From positions 1 to 11,626 of the forward strand of contig PWGT01000039.1 of NCBI GenBank assembly GCA_003554535.1: a DNA stretch of 11,626 bases, in the 5' to 3' direction. The notes below the pieces were generated by a model, which saw only the letters and a list, made by a program, of their open reading frames with translations, did no database searches and was not told the origin of the DNA. Position numbers and translations under genes: made by a program. Source of the DNA: Syntrophomonadaceae bacterium (GTDB taxonomy: Bacteria > Bacillota_D > Dethiobacteria > DTU022 > PWGO01). Shown in pieces: positions 1 to 7,698 of this stretch; the first letter of the stretch is position 1, and every line of letters begins with the position of its first letter.

Positions 1-492
1 CTGGAGCGGGCGGAAGAATTAAACATTGAACACATTGTAGTTGCTTCTAACACGGGAAGTACTGCTCAAAAATTTTTAGGCAAGGGCAAAGAAATTATCT
101 GTGTTACCCATCATGTAGGGTTTAGAAATCCCGGTGAAGATGAGATGGGAGCGGAAATGAGAGAAGAATTGCATAATCAGGGTATAAAGATTTTAACTAC
201 CACTCATTTGCTGGCAGGGGTGGATCGTTCTTTAAGGTTTAAATTCCAGGGAGCGTATCCTGCAGAAATAATCGCTTCTTCGCTGCGGATGTTTGGGCAA
301 GGAGTAAAGGTATGCATTGAAATAGCTTCTATGGCCCTTGATGCCGGGTTAATTCCTTATGGAGAAGAAATAGTTTCTGTAGGTGGTTCCGGGCGAGGGG
401 CAGATTCTGCCTGTGTAATAGTACCAGGGCATTCTCACTACTTTTTTGATACAGTTATTAAAGAAGTTATTTGTATGCCTCGTGAAAAATAA
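1..492 (+). CDS. Stand-alone pyruvate kinase C-terminal (PK_C, alpha/beta) domain protein, 5'-truncated
   Basis: The reading frame is open from base 1 to the TAA at 490-492, giving 163 visible residues. The start codon lies off the left edge; stand-alone members of this family are only slightly longer, so I infer that roughly 20 residues are missing. Family signatures include the ASNTGSTAQKFLG segment near the visible N-terminus, THHVGFRNPGEDEM around residues 36-49, and the C-terminal VSVGGSGRGADSACVIVPG stretch. These match the domain that in full pyruvate kinase forms the allosteric C-terminal lobe. There is no catalytic TIM barrel after it, and the next gene is unrelated. Such single-domain proteins occur in Clostridia and archaea and have no established reaction; a phosphate- or nucleotide-binding regulatory role is only inference. 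It could instead be the tail of a larger protein whose N-terminus lies outside the window. Confidence 0.85.
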   Translation: MERAEELNIEHIVVASNTGSTAQKFLGKGKEIICVTHHVGFRNPGEDEMGAEMREELHNQGIKILTTTHLLAGVDRSLRFKFQGAYPAEIIASSLRMFGQGVKVCIEIASMALDAGLIPYGEEIVSVGGSGRGADSACVIVPGHSHYFFDTVIKEVICMPREK

Positions 493-640
493 AAACGCTC
501 CCTCTTTATTTTGTCGTTTTGTCAAGTTTAGACATGTTTTCATCAGGGGAATGATTTTTGTTGTTTGAGAAGAGAAATTAGTCTGATTTTTTTCAAAGGA
601 AATAAATACTTTGTAACGAACTATAAACATGAAAGAAATG

Positions 641-648
641 GGAAGGAG
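641..648 (+). promoter_or_regulatory. Ribosome binding site that fixes the topB start at TTG 656
   Basis: GGAAGGAG lies 7 bases upstream of TTG 656-658. The in-frame ATGs at 629 and 638 lie upstream of or against this site and have no purine-rich site of their own at a proper distance. Starting at TTG also gives the usual topoisomerase III N-terminus, GKTLVVAEKP, directly after the initiator. Confidence 0.8.
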
Positions 649-655
649 TAATTTT

Positions 656-2857
656 TTGGGAAAAACACTGGTGGTGGCAGAAAAGCCGGCAGTAGGAAGG
701 GATTTGGCCCGGGTCCTTGGTTGCAAGCAGAAGAAAGAGGGTTTTATTAACGGAGATGAATACGTAGTTAGTTGGTGTATGGGCCACCTGGTAACTCTTT
801 GTGAGCCCGAAGATTATGATCCTCGCTATAAAAAATGGTCGCTACAAACTTTGCCTATTATCCCAAGTGAAATGAAGCTTAAAGTAGTAAAAGGCGTTAA
901 AGATCAATTCAATATTTTGGAGATGCTCATGAATAGCACAGAGATAAGTTATATTGTTTGTGCAACCGATGCCGGACGAGAAGGTGAGCTCATTTTTCGT
1001 TATGTTTACCATCTTGCTGGTTGCGAAAAGCCGTTTCAGAGATTATGGATATCAAGTATGGTTGATTCGGCTATAAAGGAAGGGTTTCGCCAGTTAAAGC
1101 CAGGGAATGATTTTGATGACCTGTACGAGTCAGCCCGATGCCGTTCGGAAGCGGACTGGTTGGTAGGGATAAATGCTACTCGAGCTTATACAGTTAGACA
1201 GGGAGGCCTTCTTTCGGTGGGCAGAGTGCAAACTCCCACCCTGGCCATTTTGGTTAACAGGCAACGGGAAATTGACAACTTTATTTCCCAGGATTACTGG
1301 GAAATAATTGCCTCCTATGAAAACTTTCATGGTTTTTGGTTTGATCCCGAGGCTGGTGTAAGCCGAACTTATCAATATGAAAAAGCGGAAGAGATAGCGG
1401 GGAAAGTAAAAGGAGAAACCGGCTATATAACCCAGATTAAAGAAGAGGCCAAAAAAGAACTTCCTCCCCAATTATATGATTTGAACGAATTGCAAAGGGA
1501 TGCAAATAAAAAATACGGGTTTTCAGCAAAAAAGACTTTGAGTATTGCTCAAGATTTATATGAAAAATACAAAGTAATTACCTACCCCAGAACGGATAGT
1601 CGTTATCTCACCAGCGATATGGAAAGCAGCCTTAAAAATCTAATAAAAAAAGTAGGTGAAACCGGGGAAGAGTTAAAGCCGCATGCCGATTATATTATGT
1701 CTTTGTCCAGGTTGCCAGTTACCAGGCGTATTATAGATGATAAAAAAGTTAGCGATCATCACGCTATTATACCCACCGGTAAGAAAGCCAAATTGCCTGC
1801 TGATGCTTTAAAGGTTTATACTCTGGTGGCTCTTCGTTTAATGGCAGCATTCTACCCGGAGTACCGTTACAAGGTAACCACTATTACTGTGGAAGTGGCA
1901 GGGGAAATATTTGTATCCCGGGGGAAAATTGTTCAGCAAGAAGGTTGGAAAGAAGTTTATAAAGAAAAAGAGGAAAATTCGGGAAAGAGTAATAAGAGTA
2001 GAGGGGCTCAAAAAGGTGAAGCCCAGAAAGAAGATAGTTCTGAGGACACAGCCAAAGATGAGGAACAGGTTCTCCCCCATTTAAATGAGGGAGATGCGGT
2101 GCAAGTTGTTGATACTGAAGTACATTCCAAGAAAACCAGGCCTCCTACTCAATATACAGAAGCCGGGCTACTGGCTGCCATGGAGAATGCAGGCAGGTTT
2201 GTAGAAGATGAGGAGTTAAAAGATCACCTTAAGGACCGGGGATTGGGAACGCCGGCTACCAGAGCTTCCATAATAGAAAGATTACTTACTGTGGGATACG
2301 TGCAAAGAAAAAGAAAAAAACTGGTTCCTACAAATAAGGGAATGGATTTAATAAAAATAGTGCCGGAGCAACTTAAATCGCCGGAGATGACCGGAGAATG
2401 GGAACAGGAACTAAATGAGATAGCCAGGGGGCAATCTGATCCTAAGAATTTTCTAGAAAAGATTAAAGAATATACAGTTTATGTGGTGAAAGAAGCCCGG
2501 AGCTCTGATCTTGTTCCTGAGCTGAGAGAGAAAAAGAAAAATTCTTCTCGTTCTAAAAATGCGGATAAAAAAATAAATGAAAACACTGGAGAGGTCCTGG
2601 GGAAATGTCCTTCCTGCGGTGAAGGAGAAGTAGTTGTCCGTTCCCGGGGATATGGATGTAGCAGATGGAAAGATGGATGTGAATTTTTTGTTAGTGCTGT
2701 TATTCTAGGCAAGGAATTATCCACAAGTGATGTAAAACGATTGCTACAAGATGGCAAAACTGAACTTTTAAAGGGATTTACTTCAAAAAAAGGCAAAAAA
2801 TTTAATGCCCGTCTTGCCTTGGAGGAAGGCGGACAAATTCAGTTTAAATTTAATTAA
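656..2857 (+). CDS. topB: DNA topoisomerase III (type IA)
   Basis: This cytoplasmic type IA topoisomerase passes single DNA strands through a transient 5'-phosphotyrosine break, decatenating or relaxing DNA. Read from TTG it has 733 residues, a normal length for TopB. The Toprim domain starts with VVAEKP and contains DAGREGE at residues 105-111. The catalytic tyrosine is Tyr310 in ITYPRTDS, and later conserved blocks include TQYTEAGLLAAME and RGLGTPATRASII. The C-terminus has a lysine-rich linker and then a zinc-ribbon-like repeat with Cys651, Cys654, Cys668 and Cys675. Between the core blocks there is a charged, low-complexity insert at about residues 436-471, rich in Lys, Glu and Ser, that I would not expect in a minimal TopB. 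Only 19 bases separate it from the downstream metallophosphoesterase gene, so the two are probably cotranscribed. An ATG at 629 would add nine residues but fits the ribosome site poorly. Confidence 0.96.
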   Translation: MGKTLVVAEKPAVGRDLARVLGCKQKKEGFINGDEYVVSWCMGHLVTLCEPEDYDPRYKKWSLQTLPIIPSEMKLKVVKGVKDQFNILEMLMNSTEISYIVCATDAGREGELIFRYVYHLAGCEKPFQRLWISSMVDSAIKEGFRQLKPGNDFDDLYESARCRSEADWLVGINATRAYTVRQGGLLSVGRVQTPTLAILVNRQREIDNFISQDYWEIIASYENFHGFWFDPEAGVSRTYQYEKAEEIAGKVKGETGYITQIKEEAKKELPPQLYDLNELQRDANKKYGFSAKKTLSIAQDLYEKYKVITYPRTDSRYLTSDMESSLKNLIKKVGETGEELKPHADYIMSLSRLPVTRRIIDDKKVSDHHAIIPTGKKAKLPADALKVYTLVALRLMAAFYPEYRYKVTTITVEVAGEIFVSRGKIVQQEGWKEVYKEKEENSGKSNKSRGAQKGEAQKEDSSEDTAKDEEQVLPHLNEGDAVQVVDTEVHSKKTRPPTQYTEAGLLAAMENAGRFVEDEELKDHLKDRGLGTPATRASIIERLLTVGYVQRKRKKLVPTNKGMDLIKIVPEQLKSPEMTGEWEQELNEIARGQSDPKNFLEKIKEYTVYVVKEARSSDLVPELREKKKNSSRSKNADKKINENTGEVLGKCPSCGEGEVVVRSRGYGCSRWKDGCEFFVSAVILGKELSTSDVKRLLQDGKTELLKGFTSKKGKKFNARLALEEGGQIQFKFN

Positions 2858-2863
2858 TCTGAA

Positions 2864-2872
2864 AGGAAGAGG
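2864..2872 (+). promoter_or_regulatory. Ribosome binding site for the GTG start at 2877
   Basis: The purine run AGGAAGAGG ends 4 bases before GTG 2877-2879. It supports the GTG start over ATG 2805, which lies inside topB and would add 24 residues unlike any metallophosphoesterase N-terminus. Confidence 0.6.
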
Positions 2873-2876
2873 ACAG

Positions 2877-3950
2877 GTGGCAACCATAATTCACACTGGA
2901 GACCTGCATTTACAGGAAAATGCAGAATACCGTTGGGAAGCTTTGGGCGAACTGGTGAAAACAGCCAGGGATAGGAAAGCTGATATTATGGTGATATGCG
3001 GGGATCTGATTGAAGATGGCTCTGACAGCAAACATATCTGGCAAAAGTTTAAAAACTATATAAAAGGTGAAAATTTTTATGTTTTGGTAGCGCCCGGAAA
3101 TCAGGATCGCTATTTAAAAGATGAAGAATCGACCCGGGAAATTTCCCCTGTTATCGTTTCCAGTTTGGAGGAACCAGTGGAAGTTGAAAACATTAGATTT
3201 TGGGGAATTCCTCCGGGTTTTAAAAATGATATGGAATTAGGTCGCCTTCTTAGAACTTGGGCGCGCAGGCTGGATTACGAAAAAACAGATATTTTGCTTT
3301 ATCACGGGGAAATAATGGATAAAACATATGAACGCAGCCAACTGGGTGGTGAATTAAAAGAACGGTACCTGCCTTTTAAATTAGAATGGGTGCAGGAATT
3401 TCCAGTGGATTATATATTGGGTGGCCATCTTCATTCTAATTATGAGAGCTTTAAACTCCAAAATGGAAGTTATTTTGTTTATCCAGGGGCGCCAGTTTCT
3501 ATTACTCGCCGTGATACCGGGAAGCGCAAAGCAAACCTGGTTTATCCTGGCCAGGAACCTCTAGAAATTACTTTAAACACATTTCATTATCAGCAATTAA
3601 ATCTTTTTCTTAATCCTGATGATGCCTGGCATTCCTTGGAATCTCTCAAAGAGTATGTCTCTAGTTTGCTTCCCAGTGCTTATTTGTTCCTGGGAGTAAC
3701 TGGTTTTGTGGATTTTAACTTTATGGGAATTGATAAAAACACAATGGAAGAAGAAATTCGCAAATTAGTATTTTCTTATTGTAACGGAGAATTAAGGTTT
3801 GAAGTCCAGGATGTTTCAGATCTAATAGATAGTGATTTGTATTGCAAATATATTGATTATTTGAAATCTGCTAATTTATCGCTGGAGGATAAAGAAAAAT
3901 TAAAGACTGTGCTTTTACAGGCAATGGTGGGATTATTTCATGAGAATTAA
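2877..3950 (+). CDS. SbcD/Mre11/YhaO-like metallophosphoesterase
   Basis: Read from GTG it has 357 residues, shorter than typical SbcD or YhaO. The calcineurin-like metal-binding motifs are in order: Asp9 and His11 in HTGDLH, Asp43 in CGDL, Asn75 in GNQD, His143 in YHGE, and His184 and His186 in GGHLH. Family members are Mn-dependent DNA exo/endonucleases that work with a Rad50/SbcC-type ATPase. The third motif normally reads GNHD; here the conserved histidine is Gln76, so nuclease chemistry may be altered. After the catalytic domain (to about residue 230) there is a C-terminal segment of about 125 residues with a helical end, in the place where Mre11 and SbcD carry the capping and ATPase-docking parts. 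The stop overlaps the next gene's ATG by 11 bases, indicating translational coupling with the ATPase. The nuclease role is inferred from family and neighbour. Confidence 0.9.
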   Translation: MATIIHTGDLHLQENAEYRWEALGELVKTARDRKADIMVICGDLIEDGSDSKHIWQKFKNYIKGENFYVLVAPGNQDRYLKDEESTREISPVIVSSLEEPVEVENIRFWGIPPGFKNDMELGRLLRTWARRLDYEKTDILLYHGEIMDKTYERSQLGGELKERYLPFKLEWVQEFPVDYILGGHLHSNYESFKLQNGSYFVYPGAPVSITRRDTGKRKANLVYPGQEPLEITLNTFHYQQLNLFLNPDDAWHSLESLKEYVSSLLPSAYLFLGVTGFVDFNFMGIDKNTMEEEIRKLVFSYCNGELRFEVQDVSDLIDSDLYCKYIDYLKSANLSLEDKEKLKTVLLQAMVGLFHEN

Positions 3951-6279
3951 GTATTTCCTTATAAATAAATATGGGCCCATAGAGAGTCTTGCCACCAAGA
4001 GATTGGGAGCTTTTAACTTGTTTTATGGCTTTAACGAGGAAGGGAAAACGTTAGCTATTGATGCCTTGTTAAAAATGATTTTGGGTGTTAGTTCTCGGCT
4101 TTTTGAGGGAGTTGAAAGAGTTAAAGATATGCCTGATGGATATGTTGTTGTAGAAAATAAAAGAAAAAATGAATTACAATTACCTTGGGATGCTACACTT
4201 ATTTCCGAAACGGGAATTTCTGCAGTAGAGTGCCGGAATATCTTTGTAATTCGGGATAGTGATCTTTCCATATCCCGCGAGAAAGATTTTTTTAGGGATG
4301 TTACTAATCGCTTGACTGGATTGCAAACAGAAGAGATCGATGCACTGATCAAAGAATTACTTCTCCAGGGAGAAATGACCTTAAAAGGTGATTTTCAGGA
4401 TATTTACCCGCGTTGCTTAAGTTCCCGGATAAAAAGTGCAAGAGAGCTGATAGAAGAGATTGAGGAGAAGGCAAGTAGTTTTACGGAAAATGGAGCTAAT
4501 GAAAGTATGGAGATAAAGCTATGGGATCTTGAGGATGAGTTATATTCCATTGAAAAAGAGTTGGATGCATGTGAAAGAATTAGAAAGAAAAAAATTTTAG
4601 AAGAAGCCAGGGAAGGACTGGAAAATTTATATCAGGCACAGGAGGTTGTAGCCAGGCTAGGAGCATTAACCCTTAAAGAAGCTCAAGAATGGCATAACCT
4701 TTTGGAAAGATACAAAGCTTTGGACTCAGAAAAACAGGAACTTCTTAAGAAATTTGAAGAAGATAAGGAAACTCTGATTCGAATGCAACAGGAGTTGGAA
4801 GCAGAGCAATTTATAATGGATAGCTTAAACGGTGATCGGGGTATTATTGAAGAACAGTTAGAGCCCAAGGTTAATGATTATATTTCTCGTGAAGAGCAGT
4901 TTATAACTCAAAAAACCCGTGGAGTTGGTCGTGCTTGGAGTTTAATCGGCCCTCTCTCATTCATGTTTTTATTTTTCTCCTTGTTTAATATTTTATGGGC
5001 CGAAAGTAGTGAATGGTTTTATGCATTTTTTGCCGGCAGTTTGATCCTTTTGGTAGCTTATATAAGAATTGAAATTTCAAACCGTAAAGAAGAAAAAGCT
5101 CTTTTAGAAATTCTGGAAGACATTATTAATATGGCAAATAAGTTGAAGTTTAGCACTGAAATACCAGAAGAAATACAGGAAAGGATTGAGGTTTTCAAGA
5201 GAAACTATGATGATTGCCAGAAAAAAGTTGCCCAATTGCAAAAGGAAATAGGGGAGCAAGAACAAAAAATAAAGGCGACTGAACAGAAATTTGATAATGT
5301 TAATCAGGAATTGGATTTAATAAAAGAAAAAATTGAAGAAATTAAGGCTAAAAGCAATGCAGAAAGTGTAGAAACTTATTTTGCTTATTTGGAAGAAAAA
5401 GAAATTGCCAACCAGCAGATAGAAGGACAAAGGAGAAGATTAACTAGCTTATTCGGAGTGCAGGGTAATTCTCTGGAGGAGGATTTATCTTTCTGGGATG
5501 AAGAGATCAACAAACTTCAAGAAAGCATTTGTCAGATGCCAGTATTACAGGAAGAAAACAAGGAGGATATAGATTATTCGGAAAACAAAATAGTATGGTT
5601 GAAAGAGAAAAAAGCTGAAATAGAAAAGAATTACAGGGACTTGTGGTATGAGATAGAAAATCAAAAGGAAGAAATAGAAAACCTTGGGAAGATAGCCAAT
5701 GAATGCTTGGCTTTAGAGGATGAAGATGTACCGTGTCAGCAGCTTAATGATCTTTACTACTTACAGAATAAGTTGCAAAAATTTGTTAATCATCATGAGA
5801 AAAACAAAGAATATGTGGAAAAAGCTATTAGTATCCTGGAGCATATAGAGGAAAAGGATGAAGAAAAAGTACAACAACTATTTGGATCGGATAAAATGGT
5901 GAGCTATTATTTTAAAGAGGCAACTGGAGGTCGTTATCAAAGTGTGTTATTTGATCAGAACAGAAATGTTGTACAAGTAACCAGGGAAGATGGGGTTATT
6001 TTTGATGCCTGGCAATTGTCTGGGGGCACTTATGATCAGCTTTACCTCTGTATAAGGCTTGCTCTTGGGGAAAACCTTCTATCGGAGGAGAAGGGGTTTT
6101 ATATTTTAGATGATCCATTTTTAAAATCTGATGTCCAGCGATTGGAAAATCAACTTCGATTATTACAAAAGGCCTCGCAGAACGGATGGCAAATTATATA
6201 CTTTACAGCCAAAGAAGAAATTAAGAATGCTTTGCAAGATGACATTCAAAGAGGAGAAGTTAATTATTTCCCTGTTTAA
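3940..6279 (+). CDS. YhaN/SbcC/Rad50-like coiled-coil ATPase with central membrane hairpin
   Basis: This 779-residue SMC-like protein has a split ATPase head. The N-terminal half holds the Walker A GFNEEGKT (residues 30-37, Lys36). The C-terminal half holds the ABC signature LSGGT (693-697) and a Walker B ending in Asp724-Asp725. A long coiled coil rich in Glu, Lys and Gln runs at about 160-325 and again at about 377-640. Between the arms are two hydrophobic helices, about 332-353 and 359-375, forming a membrane hairpin where Rad50 and SbcC have a CxxC zinc hook; no CxxC is present. The switch-histidine position after the last strand reads FTAKEE, without His. Membrane segments are known in YhaN-type proteins, and this one is shorter than B. 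subtilis YhaN. Its start overlaps the upstream phosphoesterase gene, so a 1:1 complex is likely. Expected function is ATP-driven DNA end or structure processing at the membrane (inference). Confidence 0.9.
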   Translation: MRIKYFLINKYGPIESLATKRLGAFNLFYGFNEEGKTLAIDALLKMILGVSSRLFEGVERVKDMPDGYVVVENKRKNELQLPWDATLISETGISAVECRNIFVIRDSDLSISREKDFFRDVTNRLTGLQTEEIDALIKELLLQGEMTLKGDFQDIYPRCLSSRIKSARELIEEIEEKASSFTENGANESMEIKLWDLEDELYSIEKELDACERIRKKKILEEAREGLENLYQAQEVVARLGALTLKEAQEWHNLLERYKALDSEKQELLKKFEEDKETLIRMQQELEAEQFIMDSLNGDRGIIEEQLEPKVNDYISREEQFITQKTRGVGRAWSLIGPLSFMFLFFSLFNILWAESSEWFYAFFAGSLILLVAYIRIEISNRKEEKALLEILEDIINMANKLKFSTEIPEEIQERIEVFKRNYDDCQKKVAQLQKEIGEQEQKIKATEQKFDNVNQELDLIKEKIEEIKAKSNAESVETYFAYLEEKEIANQQIEGQRRRLTSLFGVQGNSLEEDLSFWDEEINKLQESICQMPVLQEENKEDIDYSENKIVWLKEKKAEIEKNYRDLWYEIENQKEEIENLGKIANECLALEDEDVPCQQLNDLYYLQNKLQKFVNHHEKNKEYVEKAISILEHIEEKDEEKVQQLFGSDKMVSYYFKEATGGRYQSVLFDQNRNVVQVTREDGVIFDAWQLSGGTYDQLYLCIRLALGENLLSEEKGFYILDDPFLKSDVQRLENQLRLLQKASQNGWQIIYFTAKEEIKNALQDDIQRGEVNYFPV

Positions 6280-6312
6280 TAAAATAAAGAACAGTAAATA
6301 ATATCCACTTTG

Positions 6313-6334
6313 AGCTGCACTTATAGATGCAGCT
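6313..6334 (+). terminator. Weak hairpin after the topB operon, possible terminator
   Basis: AGCTGCA (6313-6319) and TGCAGCT (6328-6334) form a perfect 7-bp stem with an 8-base loop, 33 bases after the ATPase stop. It is followed by AT-rich sequence but not by a clean T-run, so termination is possible but not secure. The rest of 6280-6456 is AT-rich and holds nothing I recognise. Confidence 0.35.
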
Positions 6335-6456
6335 ATGTTAGTATTTATAAAAATTACCCTTCTTTAGAATTAACTCAGAAATTATGAAACTTCACTTCCA
6401 AATAACTTCTTTTTTTATCCTAATTCATATTTTTTTCTTTGCATAAAATTATTTGG

Positions 6457-6485
6457 TTGACAAGCGGAATGATGTAAATTACTAT
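6457..6485 (+). promoter_or_regulatory. Sigma-A-type promoter of acr3
   Basis: A perfect -35 TTGACA (6457-6462) is followed by a 17-base spacer and -10 TACTAT (6480-6485). It is 47 bases upstream of the acr3 ATG, which has the strong site AAGGAGG at 6519-6525. The -10 region shares TACTATAT with the arsR promoter. Confidence 0.75.
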
Positions 6486-6518
6486 ATTACTAATAAATCA
6501 TATACTCAAATAGTCATT
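6480..6518 (+). promoter_or_regulatory. Candidate ArsR operator at the acr3 promoter
   Basis: From the -10 box onward the sequence contains TACTATAT, ATATAC, CTCAAAT and TAGTCATT. The same words occur in the arsR leader at 7626-7675, partly in the opposite orientation. ATATACTCAAATA also resembles half-sites described for ArsR/SmtB-family operators such as that of CadC. That a repressor binds here is inference, as is the exact boundary. Confidence 0.35.
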
Positions 6519-6531
6519 AAGGAGGGGTAAA

Positions 6532-7599
6532 ATGGTTGAAGAGCAATCTCAGGAAAAAGGATTGAGTTTTTTTGAAAGGTATCTGACTGTTTGGGTAGGG
6601 ATCTGTATAATCCTGGGCCTAATTTTAGGTGAGAGGTTTCCGGAGCTGGCAAATTTTTTTGAGGCTTTTGAGATTCAAGGTTACCCAATCATTGTTGCTA
6701 TTGTATTATTTTTGATGATATACCCCATAATGGTGCAGACAGATTTTAAAGAAATAATTAGGGCTGGAAAATCAGTAAAGCCAGTAGCTACTACCTTGGT
6801 TCTTAACTGGGCGATTAAGCCGTTTACTATGGCTTTTATTGCCTGGCTTTTTTTCAGAGTGATTTTTAGTCCCTATGTTGGATATGATATGGGTGGGGAT
6901 CTCATAGCAGGTATGATTTTGTTGGGGATAGCTCCATGCACTGCCATGGTATTAGTTTGGGGGTATCTCTCCCGGGGCAATATGGGACATGTGGTAGTTA
7001 TGGTGGCCATTAATTCCTTAACTATGCTAGTTCTTTATGGTCCTCTTGCGGTGCTGTTGTTGCCTGTAGCTGATGTCCCTGTGCCCATAGGCAGAGTTGC
7101 TTTTGGGGTTCTGGCTTACGTGGGGTTGCCTCTGGTGGCTGGTTATTTTACCCGGCAGATACTTCTGAATAGAAAGGGGAAAGAAAGTTTTGAAAGGTTT
7201 ACCAGTAAGTTGCATTACGTTTCCCCTGCTGCCCTGTTATTCACCATAGTGGCTATTGTAACCCCTCAATCGGAAATTGTTTTGTCCAATCCCTCGCTGG
7301 TGCTTTTTGTTCTAATCGCTTTATCTATTCAAATTTTTGCCATATTTATTATAGGTTACTGGGTGTCCAGGAAGATTGGGTTGCCTTATGAAGATGCTGC
7401 TCCCACTTCTCAGATAGCTGCCAGTAATCATTTTGAAGTTGCCATAGCCATGGCAATAGCATTGTTTGGAATTGACTCAGGAGCAACGCTTGCTGCAGTG
7501 ACAGGCATGCTTATTGAAGTGCCCATAATGTTGTTGTTAGTTCAGATTTGTCTGAGGACTCAACACTGGTTTCCTCCCGTAAAGCGGAGTTCCGGGTAA
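6532..7599 (+). CDS. acr3: Arsenite efflux transporter, ACR3 family
   Basis: This 355-residue integral membrane protein exports arsenite, As(OH)3, from the cytoplasm using the ion gradient. About ten hydrophobic segments can be seen after a short polar N-terminus. ACR3 hallmarks are the [12 protein letters not shown] segment with the conserved Cys136, the [17 protein letters not shown] segment, and Glu329 in [10 protein letters not shown]. The corresponding Cys and Glu are functionally important in characterised Acr3 proteins. The length is typical of bacterial ACR3. It has its own promoter and strong ribosome site and is followed after 99 bases by arsR, which has a separate promoter. It is often labelled arsB in genome annotations, but the sequence is of the ACR3 and not the ArsB antiporter family. 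Confidence 0.95.
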   Translation: MVEEQSQEKGLSFFERYLTVWVGICIILGLILGERFPELANFFEAFEIQGYPIIVAIVLFLMIYPIMVQTDFKEIIRAGKSVKPVATTLVLNWAIKPFTMAFIAWLFFRVIFSPYVGYDMGGDLIAGMILLGIAPCTAMVLVWGYLSRGNMGHVVVMVAINSLTMLVLYGPLAVLLLPVADVPVPIGRVAFGVLAYVGLPLVAGYFTRQILLNRKGKESFERFTSKLHYVSPAALLFTIVAIVTPQSEIVLSNPSLVLFVLIALSIQIFAIFIIGYWVSRKIGLPYEDAAPTSQIAASNHFEVAIAMAIALFGIDSGATLAAVTGMLIEVPIMLLLVQICLRTQHWFPPVKRSSG

Positions 7600-7602
7600 G
7601 GT

Positions 7603-7631
7603 TTGCATAATCAAAGCCATTTTGCTACTAT
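7603..7631 (+). promoter_or_regulatory. Promoter of the arsR-trx-arsP unit
   Basis: A weak -35 TTGCAT (7603-7608), a 17-base spacer and -10 TACTAT (7626-7631) lie 68 bases before the arsR ATG. The -10 and the next two bases are identical to those of the acr3 promoter, which makes a shared regulatory design likely. Confidence 0.55.
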
Positions 7632-7656
7632 ATGAATATATGGGAATTTAGTCATT
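7629..7656 (+). promoter_or_regulatory. Candidate ArsR operator in the arsR leader
   Basis: TATAT (7629-7633) and ATATA (7636-7640) form an inverted repeat around GA that overlaps the -10 box. TAGTCATT (7649-7656) and then TTGAG follow, matching words near acr3. Overlap with the -10 is where an autorepressor would act. The binding assignment is inferred. Confidence 0.4.
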
Positions 7657-7698
7657 TGAGCTCAGAAAGTATATCATTTTAGTAAGGAAGGTGAGGCA

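Noticed and set aside
493..655. Promoter or terminator between the PK_C gene and topB
   Set aside because: A TATAAA at 622-627 and a TTGTCA at 519-524 are present but not correctly spaced with partners, and no stable hairpin with a T-run was found.
2805..2876. Upstream ATG for the metallophosphoesterase inside topB
   Set aside because: It adds 24 residues unlike the family and has no ribosome site, whereas GTG 2877 has one and begins right before the first catalytic strand.
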